Under the pieces are notes generated by a model, which made no database searches, had not been told where the DNA came from, and saw only the letters and a program-made list of their open reading frames with translations. Positions 17,223 to 26,530 of a stretch of DNA of 64,000 bases are shown here, in pieces. Origin of the DNA: Pseudovibrio sp. Tun.PSC04-5.I4. GTDB lineage: Bacteria > Pseudomonadota > Alphaproteobacteria > Rhizobiales > Stappiaceae. The stretch's first letter is position 1. Each line of letters begins with the position of its first letter. The position numbers were made by a program, and so were the translations under genes. Location of the stretch: positions 4,544,723 through 4,608,722 of the forward strand of contig NZ_FNLB01000006.1 of assembly GCF_900104145.1 (NCBI RefSeq), written 5' to 3'.

Positions 17223-17761
17223 CTGATACTCGCTGATTTTTAGATTGAATTGAAATCACGATCCAAGTTTGACAGTGTTTGCTGTCGAGACACCATCTCA
17301 GCTACTTGATGTTCTTGCCCTTCGACCTCAATACAGTGCGAATGAAGATCACAATGAACTCACTTATAGGTCGGTTCATGTCTCCATCCTGAGTGGTAGC
17401 AGTTGTTTAGGCAGCAGCTAGAGATTGAAATAATATTCAATCTACAATCAATCAAGTGACTAAATTGACGTAACTGGCTAGTTATCCGCAATGTCTCAAA
17501 TGAGCATCAATGAGATAGCTGGAAATAGAAGTGTTTCTTCGTCAGTGAGGGACAGAACGGAACGCACCAGACAGGTTTGGGTCAAAAGGCCGACTAGTGT
17601 TCTGCGTCAACACCACGTCAACAGCTGTATTTGGATTGAACTGTACATTACGCCGCTTGGTGTCGTACATTCTCATTGAGTTTCGTGGGAGTTGCTAAGC
17701 TGTATCAGCAGCTTGTATGTTAACCCATTGATATTATTAAATACTCGAATGTTCCAAATAA
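17223..17761. other. Gene-free stretch before the attachment site
   Basis: No credible gene. It should hold the promoter of the large ATPase gene (reading left) and ends at the tRNA fragment. A/T-rich with a repeated AATCAATCAA-like segment near 17445. Confidence 0.4.
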
Positions 17762-17810
17762 GAGGCTCATAACCTGAAGGTCGCAAGTTCAAATCTTGCC
17801 CCCGCAACCA
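17762..17810 (+). other. 3' fragment of initiator tRNA-Met gene, probable attR
   Basis: The stretch contains the anticodon stem-loop AGG-CTCATAA-CCT with anticodon CAT, the T arm GCAAG-TTCAAAT-CTTGC and the acceptor end CCCCGCAACCA, matching the 3' half of alphaproteobacterial tRNA-fMet. The preceding bases do not form a D arm or a pairing 5' acceptor strand, so the gene is incomplete. Integrases of the P4 type recombine at tRNA 3' ends and leave such a fragment at the far end of the element; the intact gene should lie beyond the left window edge. Confidence 0.8.
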
Positions 17811-17816
17811 AAATTC

Positions 17817-17849
17817 AAACCGCTAGGCCAATGGCTTAGCGGTTTTTTT
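17817..17849 (+). terminator. Rho-independent terminator of the tRNA
   Basis: Arms AAACCGCTA (17817-17825) and TAGCGGTTT (17837-17845) with an 11-base loop and a run of T. Placed seven bases after the tRNA CCA end, it looks like the original host terminator, which supports host DNA starting here. Confidence 0.8.
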
Positions 17850-18335
17850 GTGTCTGGATTTTGCGGGGGTGACTTGCGCAGGAAGCTGTATGGAAGCAAG
17901 TGATTTGATGCAACTCTTCAGAAATTTAGCACACAGTTCTGATGGAATCCAAAAAGTTGGTGGTACTGGAAAGTTATAGTGCCTGCATGCCAATAGAATG
18001 AGTGGGTAGATTCCGTGCTTCATTGTCGAAAGTTCATTTGTTTTGTCATGATCGGAAACTACTACAGTTAAGATTTCTAATAACTCCTTACCGTCATGGG
18101 TAATAGGTAAATCAGGAATAGTAATACCGTGAAGTTGCCCGCCAGAGAAAAGATCATGTTCGGATTGCTCATCAGGAGCCCAAAGCTGCATTGTGCAATG
18201 TTGTAGTTTTTTGAACAGAGATCTGCTAAACGCCCAGTCGACCCATAATCTTCTAATAGTGCAAATAATGCAGAGAGAGTGGGAATGAGGGTGCTACCTG
18301 CTGTAGCCTCTTTAAAATAGGCATTGTCGCCTGAT
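17823..18335 (-). pseudogene. Frameshifted, IS-truncated host gene remnant
   Basis: A 122-codon frame (17823-18191) opens with MQLWAPDEQSEHDLF, but protein-like sequence continues upstream in another frame (GSTLIPTLSALFALLEDYGS, then RLADLCSKNYNIAQCSF) to the left end of the IS3 element at 18336. A single frame change near 18185 would join them. The 5' end is lost at the insertion sequence. I do not recognise the family. Its 3' end overlaps the tRNA terminator, so the last codons may be fortuitous. Confidence 0.45.
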
Positions 18336-19785
18336 TGTCTGACGTCAGCCCCTATGGGTCCAAATAGCAGTATTTGATAAGAGAGTGTTTTTGGCTCATC
18401 GTAACCACTGAGGAGTGGGACATGAACTAGACAACAGGAACAGGCAATAGCCCTGGCGAGAAGATCGTCAAAGATATCAAACGCGCCACCCGCAAACCCT
18501 ATTCATCAGAAGAAAAGATCAGGATCGTGCTGGATGGGCTGCGCGGTGAAGACAGTATTGCTGAGCTATGCCGCCGGGAAGGCTTATCACAAGGTATCTA
18601 CTACAAGTGGTCGAAAGACTTCATGGAAGCAGGCAAGCGGCGTCTGTCTGGTGACACGGCGTGTGCGGCAAATACTGAAGAGGTTAAAGACCTCCGCCGG
18701 GAAGCTCGCGATTTGAAGGAAGTGGTGGCTGAACAAACGCTTGAACTCCGCTTGCTCAAAAAAAAACATGTTCGACGGTGGGGGCGACCCAGAATGAGGT
18801 ATGCCGCATCTGAGAAGCTGGAGATCATCAGGTTGGTTGACGAAGGCCACCTGTCAGCTCGCCAAACACTGGCCAAGCTCGGTATTCCCCGCACCACGTT
18901 CTATCGTTGGTATGAGCGTTATCTACAGCGCGGGGAGGCTGGACTGAATGATCAATCTCCCAAACCCAGGCACGTCTGGAATCGCATTCCTGACGAGGTA
19001 AGGCGCAAGGTCGTCAAGCTGGCTTTGAAAGAGACGGAGCTATCACTTCGGGAATTGGCGGTTACGTTCGCTGATCGGGAAAGGTATTTTGTATCAGAGG
19101 CTTCTGTCTACCGCGTATTGAAGGCACACGACCTGATCACCAGCCCCGCCTTCATCGTCATCAAGGCAGCGAGTGAGTTCAAAGACAAAACGACAGCCAT
19201 CAATCAGCTCTGGCAAACGGACTTCACCTATCTCAAGGTTCTCAGTTGGGGGTGGTTCTATCTCAGCACCAACATGAGGGCTGAAGATGTGACCGACACA
19301 TTGGATCTAGCGCTGCAGGCATCAGGTTGCGATCAGGTTCACGTTGCCCAAAACCCCCGGTTATTAAGCGATAATGGCTCCAGCTACGTCTCTGGTGATC
19401 TGGCAGAATGGTTACAGGGAAAAGGTATGAAGCACACGCGCGGTGCACCCTATCACCCCCAAACCCAGGGAAAGATCGAAAGGTGGCATCAAACTCTGAA
19501 GAACCGGATTCTGCTGGAAAACGACGCCCTGCCGGGTGACCTTGAAGACCAGATCGAAGTCTTCATCACTCACTACAACCATGAGAGTTTAAGCAACCTC
19601 ACGGCCGCCGACGTCTACTTCGGGCGCGACAAAGCTATTCTAAAACAAAGGGAAGGGATCAAACGAAAGACACTCGAAATGCGCCGCTTGCATCACAGGC
19701 AACACGCCGCATAATCAAACCAACCAGATCAGCCAAACTCTCTTAGTTTTCCAGCTCCTGGACCCAAAAACTCTGCCGACGCACA
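18336..19785 (+). mobile_element. IS3-family insertion sequence (degenerate copy 1)
   Basis: The ends are imperfect inverted repeats: TGTCTGACGTCAGC...GGGTCCA at the left and, read inward from the right, TGTGCGTCGGCAGA...GGGTCCA. The element encloses one transposase frame. No clear target duplication is seen. A second, more decayed relative begins at 33212 with nearly the same left end. Confidence 0.75.
18422..19714 (+). pseudogene. IS3-family transposase, OrfA-OrfB, inactivated
   Basis: OrfA residues (LDGLRGEDSIAELCRREGLS) are joined through an A-run near 18758, the usual frameshift site, to an OrfB with DDE residues WQTDFTYL, LLSDNGSSY and GKIERWHQTL. The ATG at 18422 is followed by TAG as third codon, where copy 2 has TTG. 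Compared with the family, the sequence after WGWFYLST lacks about 16 residues and the segment HYNHES lacks RRYH. It is probably inactive, though an internal frame from 18527 is open for 395 codons. Confidence 0.8.
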
Positions 19786-19789
19786 ATGA

Positions 19790-20330
19790 GGACCACAGGC
19801 AGCCATCATAACAATCCGGTCGCCCCGAACCTATTGGAGCAGGATTTCTCATGCCCCGGCTCTGGTCAGAAGTGGGGAGCGGACATTTCTTGGGTCTGAA
19901 CGGCGGAAGGTTGGCTGTATCTGGCGATTGTCGTGAATCTGTTCTCAGGACGCATTGTTGGCTGGATGACTAGCCAGCGAATGAAGGCAGATCTGGCAGT
20001 AAGGCACTCAAACGGCGCTGGCGATATGCTCCTCTCTAGATGGCCTCATCCATCATTCGGATAGGGGGCAGTCAGTATTGCTCTGATGCTTATCTGCGGC
20101 TCTCAACGAGACATGAAATCACCTCTTTCATGAACGCTAAGGGCGATTGCTTTGATAATTCCATGGTGGAAACCGTGTTTAAAACTATTGAGGAAAAAAT
20201 GTTGTGGTGAACGCATTTTTCAAATGCGGCAAGAAGTAGAAAAGGCAATTGGCCTATGCATCGAGGGCTTTTACAATCCCACTCAGCGTTAGGCTATCAA
20301 TCGCCAATTTCCTTTGAAACGCAGCGTGAA
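19790..20330 (+). pseudogene. Remnant of a second IS3-group OrfB transposase
   Basis: Translation in shifting frames gives NNPVAPNLLEQDF, GQKWGADISWV-stop, AEGWLYLAIVVNLFSGRIVG, HHSDRGSQYCSDAYLRL, DCFDNSMVETVFKTIEE and HSALGYQSPISFE. These are successive OrfB blocks including the DDE signature, broken by stops and deletions. It directly abuts the previous IS, so one element may have landed in or beside the other. Confidence 0.7.
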
Positions 20331-20641
20331 AAAGGGAGGAGGAGGCTCTCCACTTTTCCTGCGACAGTCCAATTTCATCTACTATCAGATTTGCGACCCG
20401 GAAATCCATGTGCGAAATATGGGGTATTTTGAAGATTTATACTGATATACATAGTATGAATTTGAATTATATCGCGGAATCCGTTTTTACTCGCTGTGAC
20501 GTCTATGTAATTTCGACCCAGGCTTTGGTATTTGAAGTCATAATTTATTGGTGTTCGAATACATGTTTTATGTGCTGCCTGACTTGTCTATCGGCAGGAC
20601 TGTTTGATCAGACAAACAATACACCTATCGAGGAAGTAACA
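20331..20641 (+). promoter_or_regulatory. Upstream region of the ocd operon
   Basis: A/T-rich and without a credible gene, although the ocd frame is open through much of it. A dyad TGTTTG-(6)-CAAACA lies at 20601-20618, about 24 bases before the start codon, inside a wider TTGTCT...AGACAA. It is a plausible regulator site. Confidence 0.4.
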
Positions 20642-21694
20642 ATGACAATCCCAAGCCCTTCCAATCTTGCAATGGTTCCCTTTGTGAGTGTCGACAACAT
20701 GATGAAGCTTGTTCACTCCATTGGTGTTGAGGAAATGATTGGAGGGATTGCGACATATGTGGAAGATGATTTTCGTCGGTGGGAGTTGTTTGACAAAACG
20801 CCCCGCGTTGCAAGTCACTCTGCTGAAGGTGTGATTGAGCTGATGCCAACCTCCGATGGGGAAGTCTATGGGTTCAAGTATGTCAATGGGCATCCTAAGA
20901 ACACCAAGGAGGGGCTACAGACCGTCACAGCCTTTGGCCTTCTTGCAAATGTGAATACTGGTTACCCGGTGCTTGTTTCTGAAATGACGCTGCTTACTGC
21001 TCTTCGTACGGCAGCAACCTCCGGGATGGTTGCCAAATACCTTGCTCCGAAGAATTCCAAGGTTTTGGCAATGATTGGAAATGGGGCTCAATCCGAATTC
21101 CAGGCGCTGGCCATGAAGAGTTTAGTGGGTATAGATACCTTGCGTTTGTATGACATCGACAGCAAGGCGACTGAAAAACTTGTTCGAAATTTGTCCGGGC
21201 AGGGGTTGACCCTGGTTGCTTGTGCAACGCCGGAGGACGCTATCGAAGGTGCTCAGATCATCACCACCTGCACGGCAGACAAACAGTGTGCCACTATTTT
21301 AACAGACAACATGGTCGGGCCGGGGGTTCATATCAACGCAATTGGCGGGGATTGTCCGGGTAAGACGGAGCTTCACAAGGATATTTTGAGCCGGTCCGAT
21401 GTCTTTGTTGAATTTCCGCCGCAGACGCGTATTGAAGGCGAAATCCAGCAAATGCCTGAGGACTTTCCGGTCACTGAAATGTGGCAGGTTATTTCCGGTG
21501 AGGTGAAGGGGCGTCGTGATGACCGGCAAATTACCTTATTCGATGGTGTTGGCTTTGCTGTAGAGGATTTCTCCGCTCTACGGTATGTGCGCGATAATAT
21601 TGTTGGGACCGACTTATACCAGCAATTGGACATGGTTGCGGACCCGGATGACCCGCGGGACTTGTTTGGCATGTTGATGCGGGCGAAGCCATAA
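20642..21694 (+). CDS. Ornithine cyclodeaminase family protein
   Basis: The 350-residue product has the mu-crystallin/ornithine cyclodeaminase fold. Near residue 140 is the dinucleotide-binding AMIGNGAQSEFQALAMK, and HINAIGGDCPGKTEL near 225 contains the catalytic Asp region of bacterial ornithine cyclodeaminases. These NAD-dependent enzymes convert L-ornithine to L-proline and ammonia. The start at 20642 follows GAGGAAGTAACA. The M20 amidohydrolase starts 20 bases after its stop, so the two form an operon. Close relatives act on other amino acids, but the GGDCPGKTEL block favours true ornithine cyclodeaminase. Confidence 0.9.
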   Translation: MTIPSPSNLAMVPFVSVDNMMKLVHSIGVEEMIGGIATYVEDDFRRWELFDKTPRVASHSAEGVIELMPTSDGEVYGFKYVNGHPKNTKEGLQTVTAFGLLANVNTGYPVLVSEMTLLTALRTAATSGMVAKYLAPKNSKVLAMIGNGAQSEFQALAMKSLVGIDTLRLYDIDSKATEKLVRNLSGQGLTLVACATPEDAIEGAQIITTCTADKQCATILTDNMVGPGVHINAIGGDCPGKTELHKDILSRSDVFVEFPPQTRIEGEIQQMPEDFPVTEMWQVISGEVKGRRDDRQITLFDGVGFAVEDFSALRYVRDNIVGTDLYQQLDMVADPDDPRDLFGMLMRAKP

Positions 21695-21714
21695 CTGGAT
21701 TTGGGGGAGAAAAA

Positions 21715-22866
21715 ATGAAAGCTTTGTCAAAGCACCAAATCACTGATCTTGTTGATATTCGCCATACTTTACATGCAGCACCTGAGATCTCCGGGGAAGA
21801 AGAAAAGACCGCCGCATATATTGCCGGGCAACTTCGTGAGATCGGGGCGGATCGTGTTGTTAGCGGGCTCGGTGGGCATGGAGTTCTTGCCGAATATAAA
21901 GGGAAAGCTGGTGGGCCGACTGTGATGATCCGGTGTGAGTTGGATGGTCTTCCAATTCAGGAAATATCAAGGGCTGCCTATCGGTCGCGCGTTGAGGGCA
22001 AAGGGCATCTTTGCGGGCATGATGGTCACATGACCATGGTCTTGGGCATTGCCAAGATGCTCGCTGAAAAGCGCCCTGCCATGGGGCGGGTGATCCTTAT
22101 GTTCCAGCCTGCAGAGGAAACCGGGGCTGGAGCTGTTGCTGTTATTGCCGATCCTAAGTTTGCCGAATTCCGCCCAGACTATGCGTTTTCCTTGCATAAT
22201 TTGCCGGGCCGCCCTTTGGGTGAGGTGAGCATTTGCAGAAGTGTTGCAAACTGTGCCTCCCGAGGTATGCAGATTGTGCTGACCGGGAAAAGCTCCCATG
22301 CAGCTGCGCCGGAGGATGGTGTTTCTCCCGGTCCCGCCCTATCGGTCCTTATGCCAGAGCTTGCTTGCCTAGGGCAGGGCGGGGAGATGAATGATCAATT
22401 CTCACTAAGTACCCTAACACACGCTCGTTTAGGGGAGCCGACCTTTGGCATTGCGCCGGGGTTTGGTGAGGTTCGTGTAACACTCCGCAGCATCAGCGAC
22501 GATCTGATGGCAGCTATGGTTGCCAATGCCGAAAAATGTGTTGCCGCTGCCGCCACTGGTCTTGAGGTGGATATCTCATGGCATGACATCTTCTTAGCAG
22601 GCGTGAATGACCCTGATTGCCGGGATCGCATCATCACCGCTGCAAGGGCGAGAGGCGCGGTGCTTCGCGAACTGGATTATCCTATGCGCTGGTCAGAGGA
22701 TTTTGGCCGCTTTGGGTTGGATGGAGCAAAATCTGCGATGTTCTTCCTAGGGTCCGGCGAGGATCAACCGCAACTGCACAATCCTGATTATGATTTTCCA
22801 GACGAGATTATTCCAGTTGGGACAGGTCTCTTTCTTGAGCTGATTGATCAGTTGTTGGAGCTCTGA
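21715..22866 (+). CDS. M20-family amidohydrolase (peptidase M20D)
   Basis: The 383-residue enzyme shows M20D metal-binding motifs: HLCGHDGHMTM near residue 100, FQPAEETGAG near 138, an LHN near 163 and the C-terminal LHNPDYDFPDE. This family hydrolyses N-acyl amino acids such as hippurate or indole-acetyl conjugates using two metal ions. Preceded by GGGGGAG and coupled to ocd, it may release ornithine or a related amino acid from an acylated compound that the downstream TRAP system imports. The substrate is inferred only from context. Confidence 0.9.
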   Translation: MKALSKHQITDLVDIRHTLHAAPEISGEEEKTAAYIAGQLREIGADRVVSGLGGHGVLAEYKGKAGGPTVMIRCELDGLPIQEISRAAYRSRVEGKGHLCGHDGHMTMVLGIAKMLAEKRPAMGRVILMFQPAEETGAGAVAVIADPKFAEFRPDYAFSLHNLPGRPLGEVSICRSVANCASRGMQIVLTGKSSHAAAPEDGVSPGPALSVLMPELACLGQGGEMNDQFSLSTLTHARLGEPTFGIAPGFGEVRVTLRSISDDLMAAMVANAEKCVAAAATGLEVDISWHDIFLAGVNDPDCRDRIITAARARGAVLRELDYPMRWSEDFGRFGLDGAKSAMFFLGSGEDQPQLHNPDYDFPDEIIPVGTGLFLELIDQLLEL

Positions 22867-22875
22867 TTGCATAAT

Positions 22876-22905
22876 ACGCCTCCGTTGTGACTTCGGCGGA
22901 GGCGT
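22876..22905. terminator. Stem-loop terminator between convergent genes
   Basis: Arms ACGCCTCCG (22876-22884) and CGGAGGCGT (22897-22905) with a 12-base loop. It lies just after the amidohydrolase stop and faces the 3' end of the split lysR gene, so it may serve both directions. Confidence 0.65.
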
Positions 22906-22938
22906 TATGTCTCCTCAATCCTGAGAATTATCGTCGGA

Positions 22939-23056
22939 TCAGTCTAAGTAGCTGCGCAGCTCCAACGGTGTTCTCGCAATTTCATCCAGTAGAATTTCGA
23001 TGAAGGCTGCCTCTGCTGCATTTCGTCTGGTCTTTGGATTGGTGATGAGCGCAACC
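22939..23056 (-). pseudogene. 3' end of the interrupted lysR gene
   Basis: Reading the minus strand from the IS border gives VALITNPKTRRNAAEAAFIE and on through LLDEIARTPLELRSYLD to a TGA. This is a typical LysR C-terminal helix and continues in frame from the 5' part at 24440 once one copy of the 9-bp target duplication (23048-23056) is removed. Confidence 0.85.
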
Positions 23057-24439
23057 GAGCTAACCGCAAAAGTTGGTGATGGGTTTCAGGCGGCGTGATT
23101 TTGGTTTGCATCACTCTCGATGCCATTTTTGAAGATGACACCCTGTATTATCTTAGGCAATTGATTTTTGCCTCTCAATTTCTGCCAGCGCTTCTCCGCT
23201 GCCTTGATCAGCATGAAGACCATTGGCATTGCAGTATCCCGGGAGAGGTAGTTCTTGGTCTGCCTTGTTCTGTGGCGCACAGTCGCAAAGGTTGATTCAA
23301 TTGGATTGGTGGTTCTGATATGCCCCCAATGCTCAGCAGGAAAGTCATAAAAAGCCAACAGTTCGATCCTATCCTTGGCAAGGCATTGCGTGGCTTTGGG
23401 GTATTTGGCCTCAAATTTCTCTATGAAAAGATCAAAAGCCGTCTCAGCATCTACGCGGTTCTCTGCCATCCAGATATCCTGTAGATCTTTCTTTGCTTTG
23501 GCCTGCAAGGATTTAGGCATTTTGCTTAAGACATTCATTGTCTTGTGGACCCAGCAGCGTTGAGCTTTTGTTGTGCTAAAGACTTCCCGCAATGCCGCCC
23601 AGAAACCCAGAGCACCATCACCGACAGCCAACTTCGGTTCGATCTGCAAGCCGCGAGCTTTGAGAGCAAGCAGTAGCTCCCGCCAGCTCTGAGTATCTTC
23701 CCGGTAGCCATCATCAAAGCCAATCAGCTCTTTCTTGCCTTCCGGTGTTGCCCCGATCAACACCAGAATACAGCGACTTTCCCGTTCTCCCCGGGCTTTC
23801 AGATAGATGCCATCTGCCCACATATAAACGTAGTTGCGCGCTGACAGGTCTCTGGTTTTCCACTCTTCCCATAAAGATCGCCAGCTTTTGACAAGGCCGC
23901 GGATGACATCCGGTGAAAGGTTGGGGGCATCAACACCCAACAAAGCACTCAAAGCTTGCTGAACATTATTGGTAGAAACCCCACGCAAATAGAGCGCTGG
24001 GATCAATTCATCAAGACTGGTTGAACGGCGCAGATAATTAGGTAACAGATTGGAATGGTAATGAATTTTCTCTTCTGCATTCTCATCTCGATCCCGGATC
24101 CGAGGTTTGCTGACCGTGACTGGCCCAACGCCAGTCTGGACCTGTCGCTCTGGCAAATGCCCATGCCGAACCACCCGCTGACGGCCATCTGGTAATTTTA
24201 AGTCCGAGTAAAGCGAAAGCACGCTCATGACTTCACTCTCAATGGCCGCTCGCAAAAGTTGCTGTGCACCCGAACGCAAAACTTCCGTAAGTGCATCTTG
24301 AAATTCCCCTGGCTGCACAAGCGGGATAACACTATCATCTGTCATAGGCGTATCAGCTCCTCTGGAGTCAAAAGCAAGCCTCAATCACTTGCTATGATAC
24401 GCCGCAATTCACTCCGTCACCAAGATTCACCGTTAGCTC
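23057..24439 (-). mobile_element. IS256-family insertion sequence in lysR
   Basis: The element is bounded by inverted ends starting GAGCTAAC and continuing with TTGGTGA after six variable bases. Both flanks carry the direct repeat AGCGCAACC (23048-23056 and 24440-24448), a perfect 9-bp target duplication. Its 1383-bp size suits a one-gene IS256-type element. The intact duplication and open transposase frame indicate a recent insertion. Confidence 0.93.
23086..24345 (-). CDS. IS256-family (mutator) transposase
   Basis: The 419-residue transposase starts at ATG 24345 (MTDDSVIPLVQPGEFQDAL) and ends NQNHAA. DDE residues are in YMWADGIYLK, LAVGDGALGFW and TTNPIESTFATVRHRT, with the CWVHKTMNVL box of the mutator family between the second Asp and the Glu. 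All expected blocks are present, so it is probably active. Confidence 0.95.
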   Translation of the reverse strand: MTDDSVIPLVQPGEFQDALTEVLRSGAQQLLRAAIESEVMSVLSLYSDLKLPDGRQRVVRHGHLPERQVQTGVGPVTVSKPRIRDRDENAEEKIHYHSNLLPNYLRRSTSLDELIPALYLRGVSTNNVQQALSALLGVDAPNLSPDVIRGLVKSWRSLWEEWKTRDLSARNYVYMWADGIYLKARGERESRCILVLIGATPEGKKELIGFDDGYREDTQSWRELLLALKARGLQIEPKLAVGDGALGFWAALREVFSTTKAQRCWVHKTMNVLSKMPKSLQAKAKKDLQDIWMAENRVDAETAFDLFIEKFEAKYPKATQCLAKDRIELLAFYDFPAEHWGHIRTTNPIESTFATVRHRTRQTKNYLSRDTAMPMVFMLIKAAEKRWQKLRGKNQLPKIIQGVIFKNGIESDANQNHAA

Positions 24440-25290
24440 AGCGCAACCTTGTAGATGGGCAAATCTTCAATACACGGGATCCGCCATAACCGCCCCATTT
24501 CAACAAATGGCTGGGCCACATGTATGGGGAAGGGTCCCACTCCGATGCCAATTTCAATCATGCGCCTTAACTCCTCTAGATGATAGGAGCGCCCGACAGG
24601 TGCTTTGTTAAAGCCCAGCTTGCTTCGGGCTAAAGCAAACTCGCTCATTTCGCCGCCGGGTTCGTCTGTTGGAAAGGTTACATATGGCTGTTTTGCCAAT
24701 TCATCGCGGTCAACATCTGCCTTGCCGTAAAGGGGACTGCTTCGACCACAATAAAGGGCAAATCGCTCACGATAAATCAGGTCGTAGTTGAGGCCGGATT
24801 GCTTCGCTGTTGTCAGTCCGATCCCGCAGGAGGCTGCTTTGCGTTTGACAAGCGTGACGACATCGCCACTTGTCGCGACGTTGATTGATAACGTGGCTTT
24901 AGGAAAAGCTTTGTGAAAACGTATCAATGCCGCGTCGATAACAGGTGACTCGGCGTGTGTTGCCGTGGCAATGGAAACGTGGCCTGTGACTTCCTCGCGA
25001 ACATCCTTTAGCACTTCGGCTATACGCGCGACGCCACTGCAAATCTCCAGGCATTCTTCAAAGAGTAAATGCCCTGCTTTGGTCAATGTAAACTCGCTGG
25101 CCGTGCGATCTATCAGCGTACAATCAAACTGATTTTCCAGACGCTTAAGTGCATTGGTCGTGGCAGGTTGCGTTACCAAAAGTCGCTTGGCAGCTCGCGT
25201 CACGCCTTTCTCTTCAACAATGACCAGAAATGTGTAGAGAAGATTCCAGTCAAGGTTTCTGCAGAAGCGTTCAATTAAGGTTTTGTTCAT
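24440..25290 (-). pseudogene. LysR-family regulator, 5' part, truncated by IS256 element
   Basis: The N-terminal winged helix (LDWNLLYTFLVIVEEKGVTR, AAKRLLVTQPATTNALKRLE) and most of the effector domain (GHVSIATATHAESPVIDAAL, LEELRRMIEIGIGVGPFP) are intact. The frame then runs into the insertion sequence and stops after VALS at 24433; the lost about 36 residues are at 22939. Placed between the ocd operon and the divergent dctP gene, it presumably controlled one or both. The truncated protein keeps DNA-binding and most of the ligand domain, so residual or altered activity is possible. Start is ATG 25290, with ATG 25305 as alternative. Confidence 0.88.
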
Positions 25291-25458
25291 AGGTATATTA
25301 CTCAAATTTATATCAGCATTAATTATATGAACTTGCCTAATAGGTCCAGCCTTGGTCCTATGAAGTTATGCGTAGGGAGCGTGGGGAGCCTACAAAATGA
25401 GTGGGCTCTCACCAGCGCAAAAATATCGCACGCAAGTGCAGCACCGGAGGAAATTATA

Positions 25459-26451
25459 TTGAAACATTTTTCAAAGTTTGTGGCAGCTGCCGCGCTCACC
25501 ATTGGTCTGAGCAGCGCAGCTTCGGCTGATATGACATTGAAGCTGGCGGGCGTTGTGCCAGTTGAGCATTACGGAAACACCCTCCTTGACCAGATCAAGG
25601 GCGATATTGAGGCTGCTAATGTTGGGTTGAATGTGACCGTGTTTCCGGCTGCACAGCTTGGCGGCGGTGAAGAATTGTTTGAGGCTGCTGCACGCGGAAA
25701 CGTAGACCTGGTGCATGCTGTTGTTTATGCACACAGTGATCCCGTTCTTGAGATTAACTCTCTGCCTTACCTTGTCAGCAGCTGGGATGAAGCTGAAAAA
25801 GTGTACCTGAACAAGGGGTCTGCGTTTAACAAAATCTTTGCTGAGCGTTTGGATGGCTTAGGCCTGAAACTTCTGGCAAATGCACCCGAAGGCTTTATCG
25901 GCGTTGTTGCAACCGGTGTTCCAGCCAATGCAAACAACACCGGTGATAAGGACATGAATATCCGCGTGTGGAGTTCGCGCGTTATTAAAGCCACAGTTGA
26001 ATCCATCGGCTTTAATGCGACAACCATGAACTGGGGCGAGATTTTCCCTGCCATTCAAGCTGGTACAGTAGATGGTGCAATTTGTTGTACAGCCCAACTG
26101 GCCTACAGCGCTTTTGCTACTTCAGACGTGGGTAAAGCTTTCATTCCTTACAATGCAGTCGTAGAAAACACCACTTACTACGCTTCCGGTAAAACCTGGG
26201 AGAAACTGAACGCCGACCAAAAGACCATTGTTCAGGCTGCATTTGATAAGGCTGCAACCGACTACGCTGCATGGGGCCGTAATAACGAAGCCCAGTACTT
26301 AACCAAACTGGCTGAGAGCGGTTACGACGTGGTGGAAATTTCAAATGAAGACCGTGCTGCAATTGCAGACAAGGTACGTGCTGATGTTTGGCCACAGATT
26401 GCAGAGATTGTCGGCAAAGACGTTATTGATGCTTTGATGGCTGACAAATAA
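25459..26451 (+). CDS. TRAP transporter substrate-binding protein, DctP type
   Basis: I place the start at TTG 25459 because GGAGGAAATTATA precedes it; this gives a clean signal peptide (MKHFSKFVAAAALTIGLSS, cleavage near ASA-DMT). The mature protein has the DctP pattern: VFPAAQLGGGEELFEAAARG, DKDMNIRVWSSRVIKATVES and MNWGEIFPAIQAGTVDGAIC, the last being the ligand-contact region. It binds an organic anion or amino-acid-like ligand in the periplasm and delivers it to DctQM. The neighbouring amino-acid enzymes suggest an amino acid or N-acyl derivative. Confidence 0.92.
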   Translation: MKHFSKFVAAAALTIGLSSAASADMTLKLAGVVPVEHYGNTLLDQIKGDIEAANVGLNVTVFPAAQLGGGEELFEAAARGNVDLVHAVVYAHSDPVLEINSLPYLVSSWDEAEKVYLNKGSAFNKIFAERLDGLGLKLLANAPEGFIGVVATGVPANANNTGDKDMNIRVWSSRVIKATVESIGFNATTMNWGEIFPAIQAGTVDGAICCTAQLAYSAFATSDVGKAFIPYNAVVENTTYYASGKTWEKLNADQKTIVQAAFDKAATDYAAWGRNNEAQYLTKLAESGYDVVEISNEDRAAIADKVRADVWPQIAEIVGKDVIDALMADK

Positions 26452-26474
26452 TCACAGGCAAATTTATATCGCAT

Positions 26475-26493
26475 GGGCGGTTTATGCCGCCCG
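26475..26493 (+). promoter_or_regulatory. Intercistronic stem-loop between dctP and dctQ
   Basis: GGGCGG-TTTATG-CCGCCC forms a short strong hairpin with no T-run, located after dctP. Such structures often protect the transcript of the binding protein so that it is made in excess over the membrane subunits. Confidence 0.55.
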
Positions 26494-26530
26494 TGTGCCC
26501 ACCTGAAAACAGCCAGCACAATAGGCATTC

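Noticed and set aside
17762..17810. A complete tRNA-Met gene
   Set aside because: There is no D arm and no 5' acceptor strand pairing with the CCCCGC end; only the 3' half exists.
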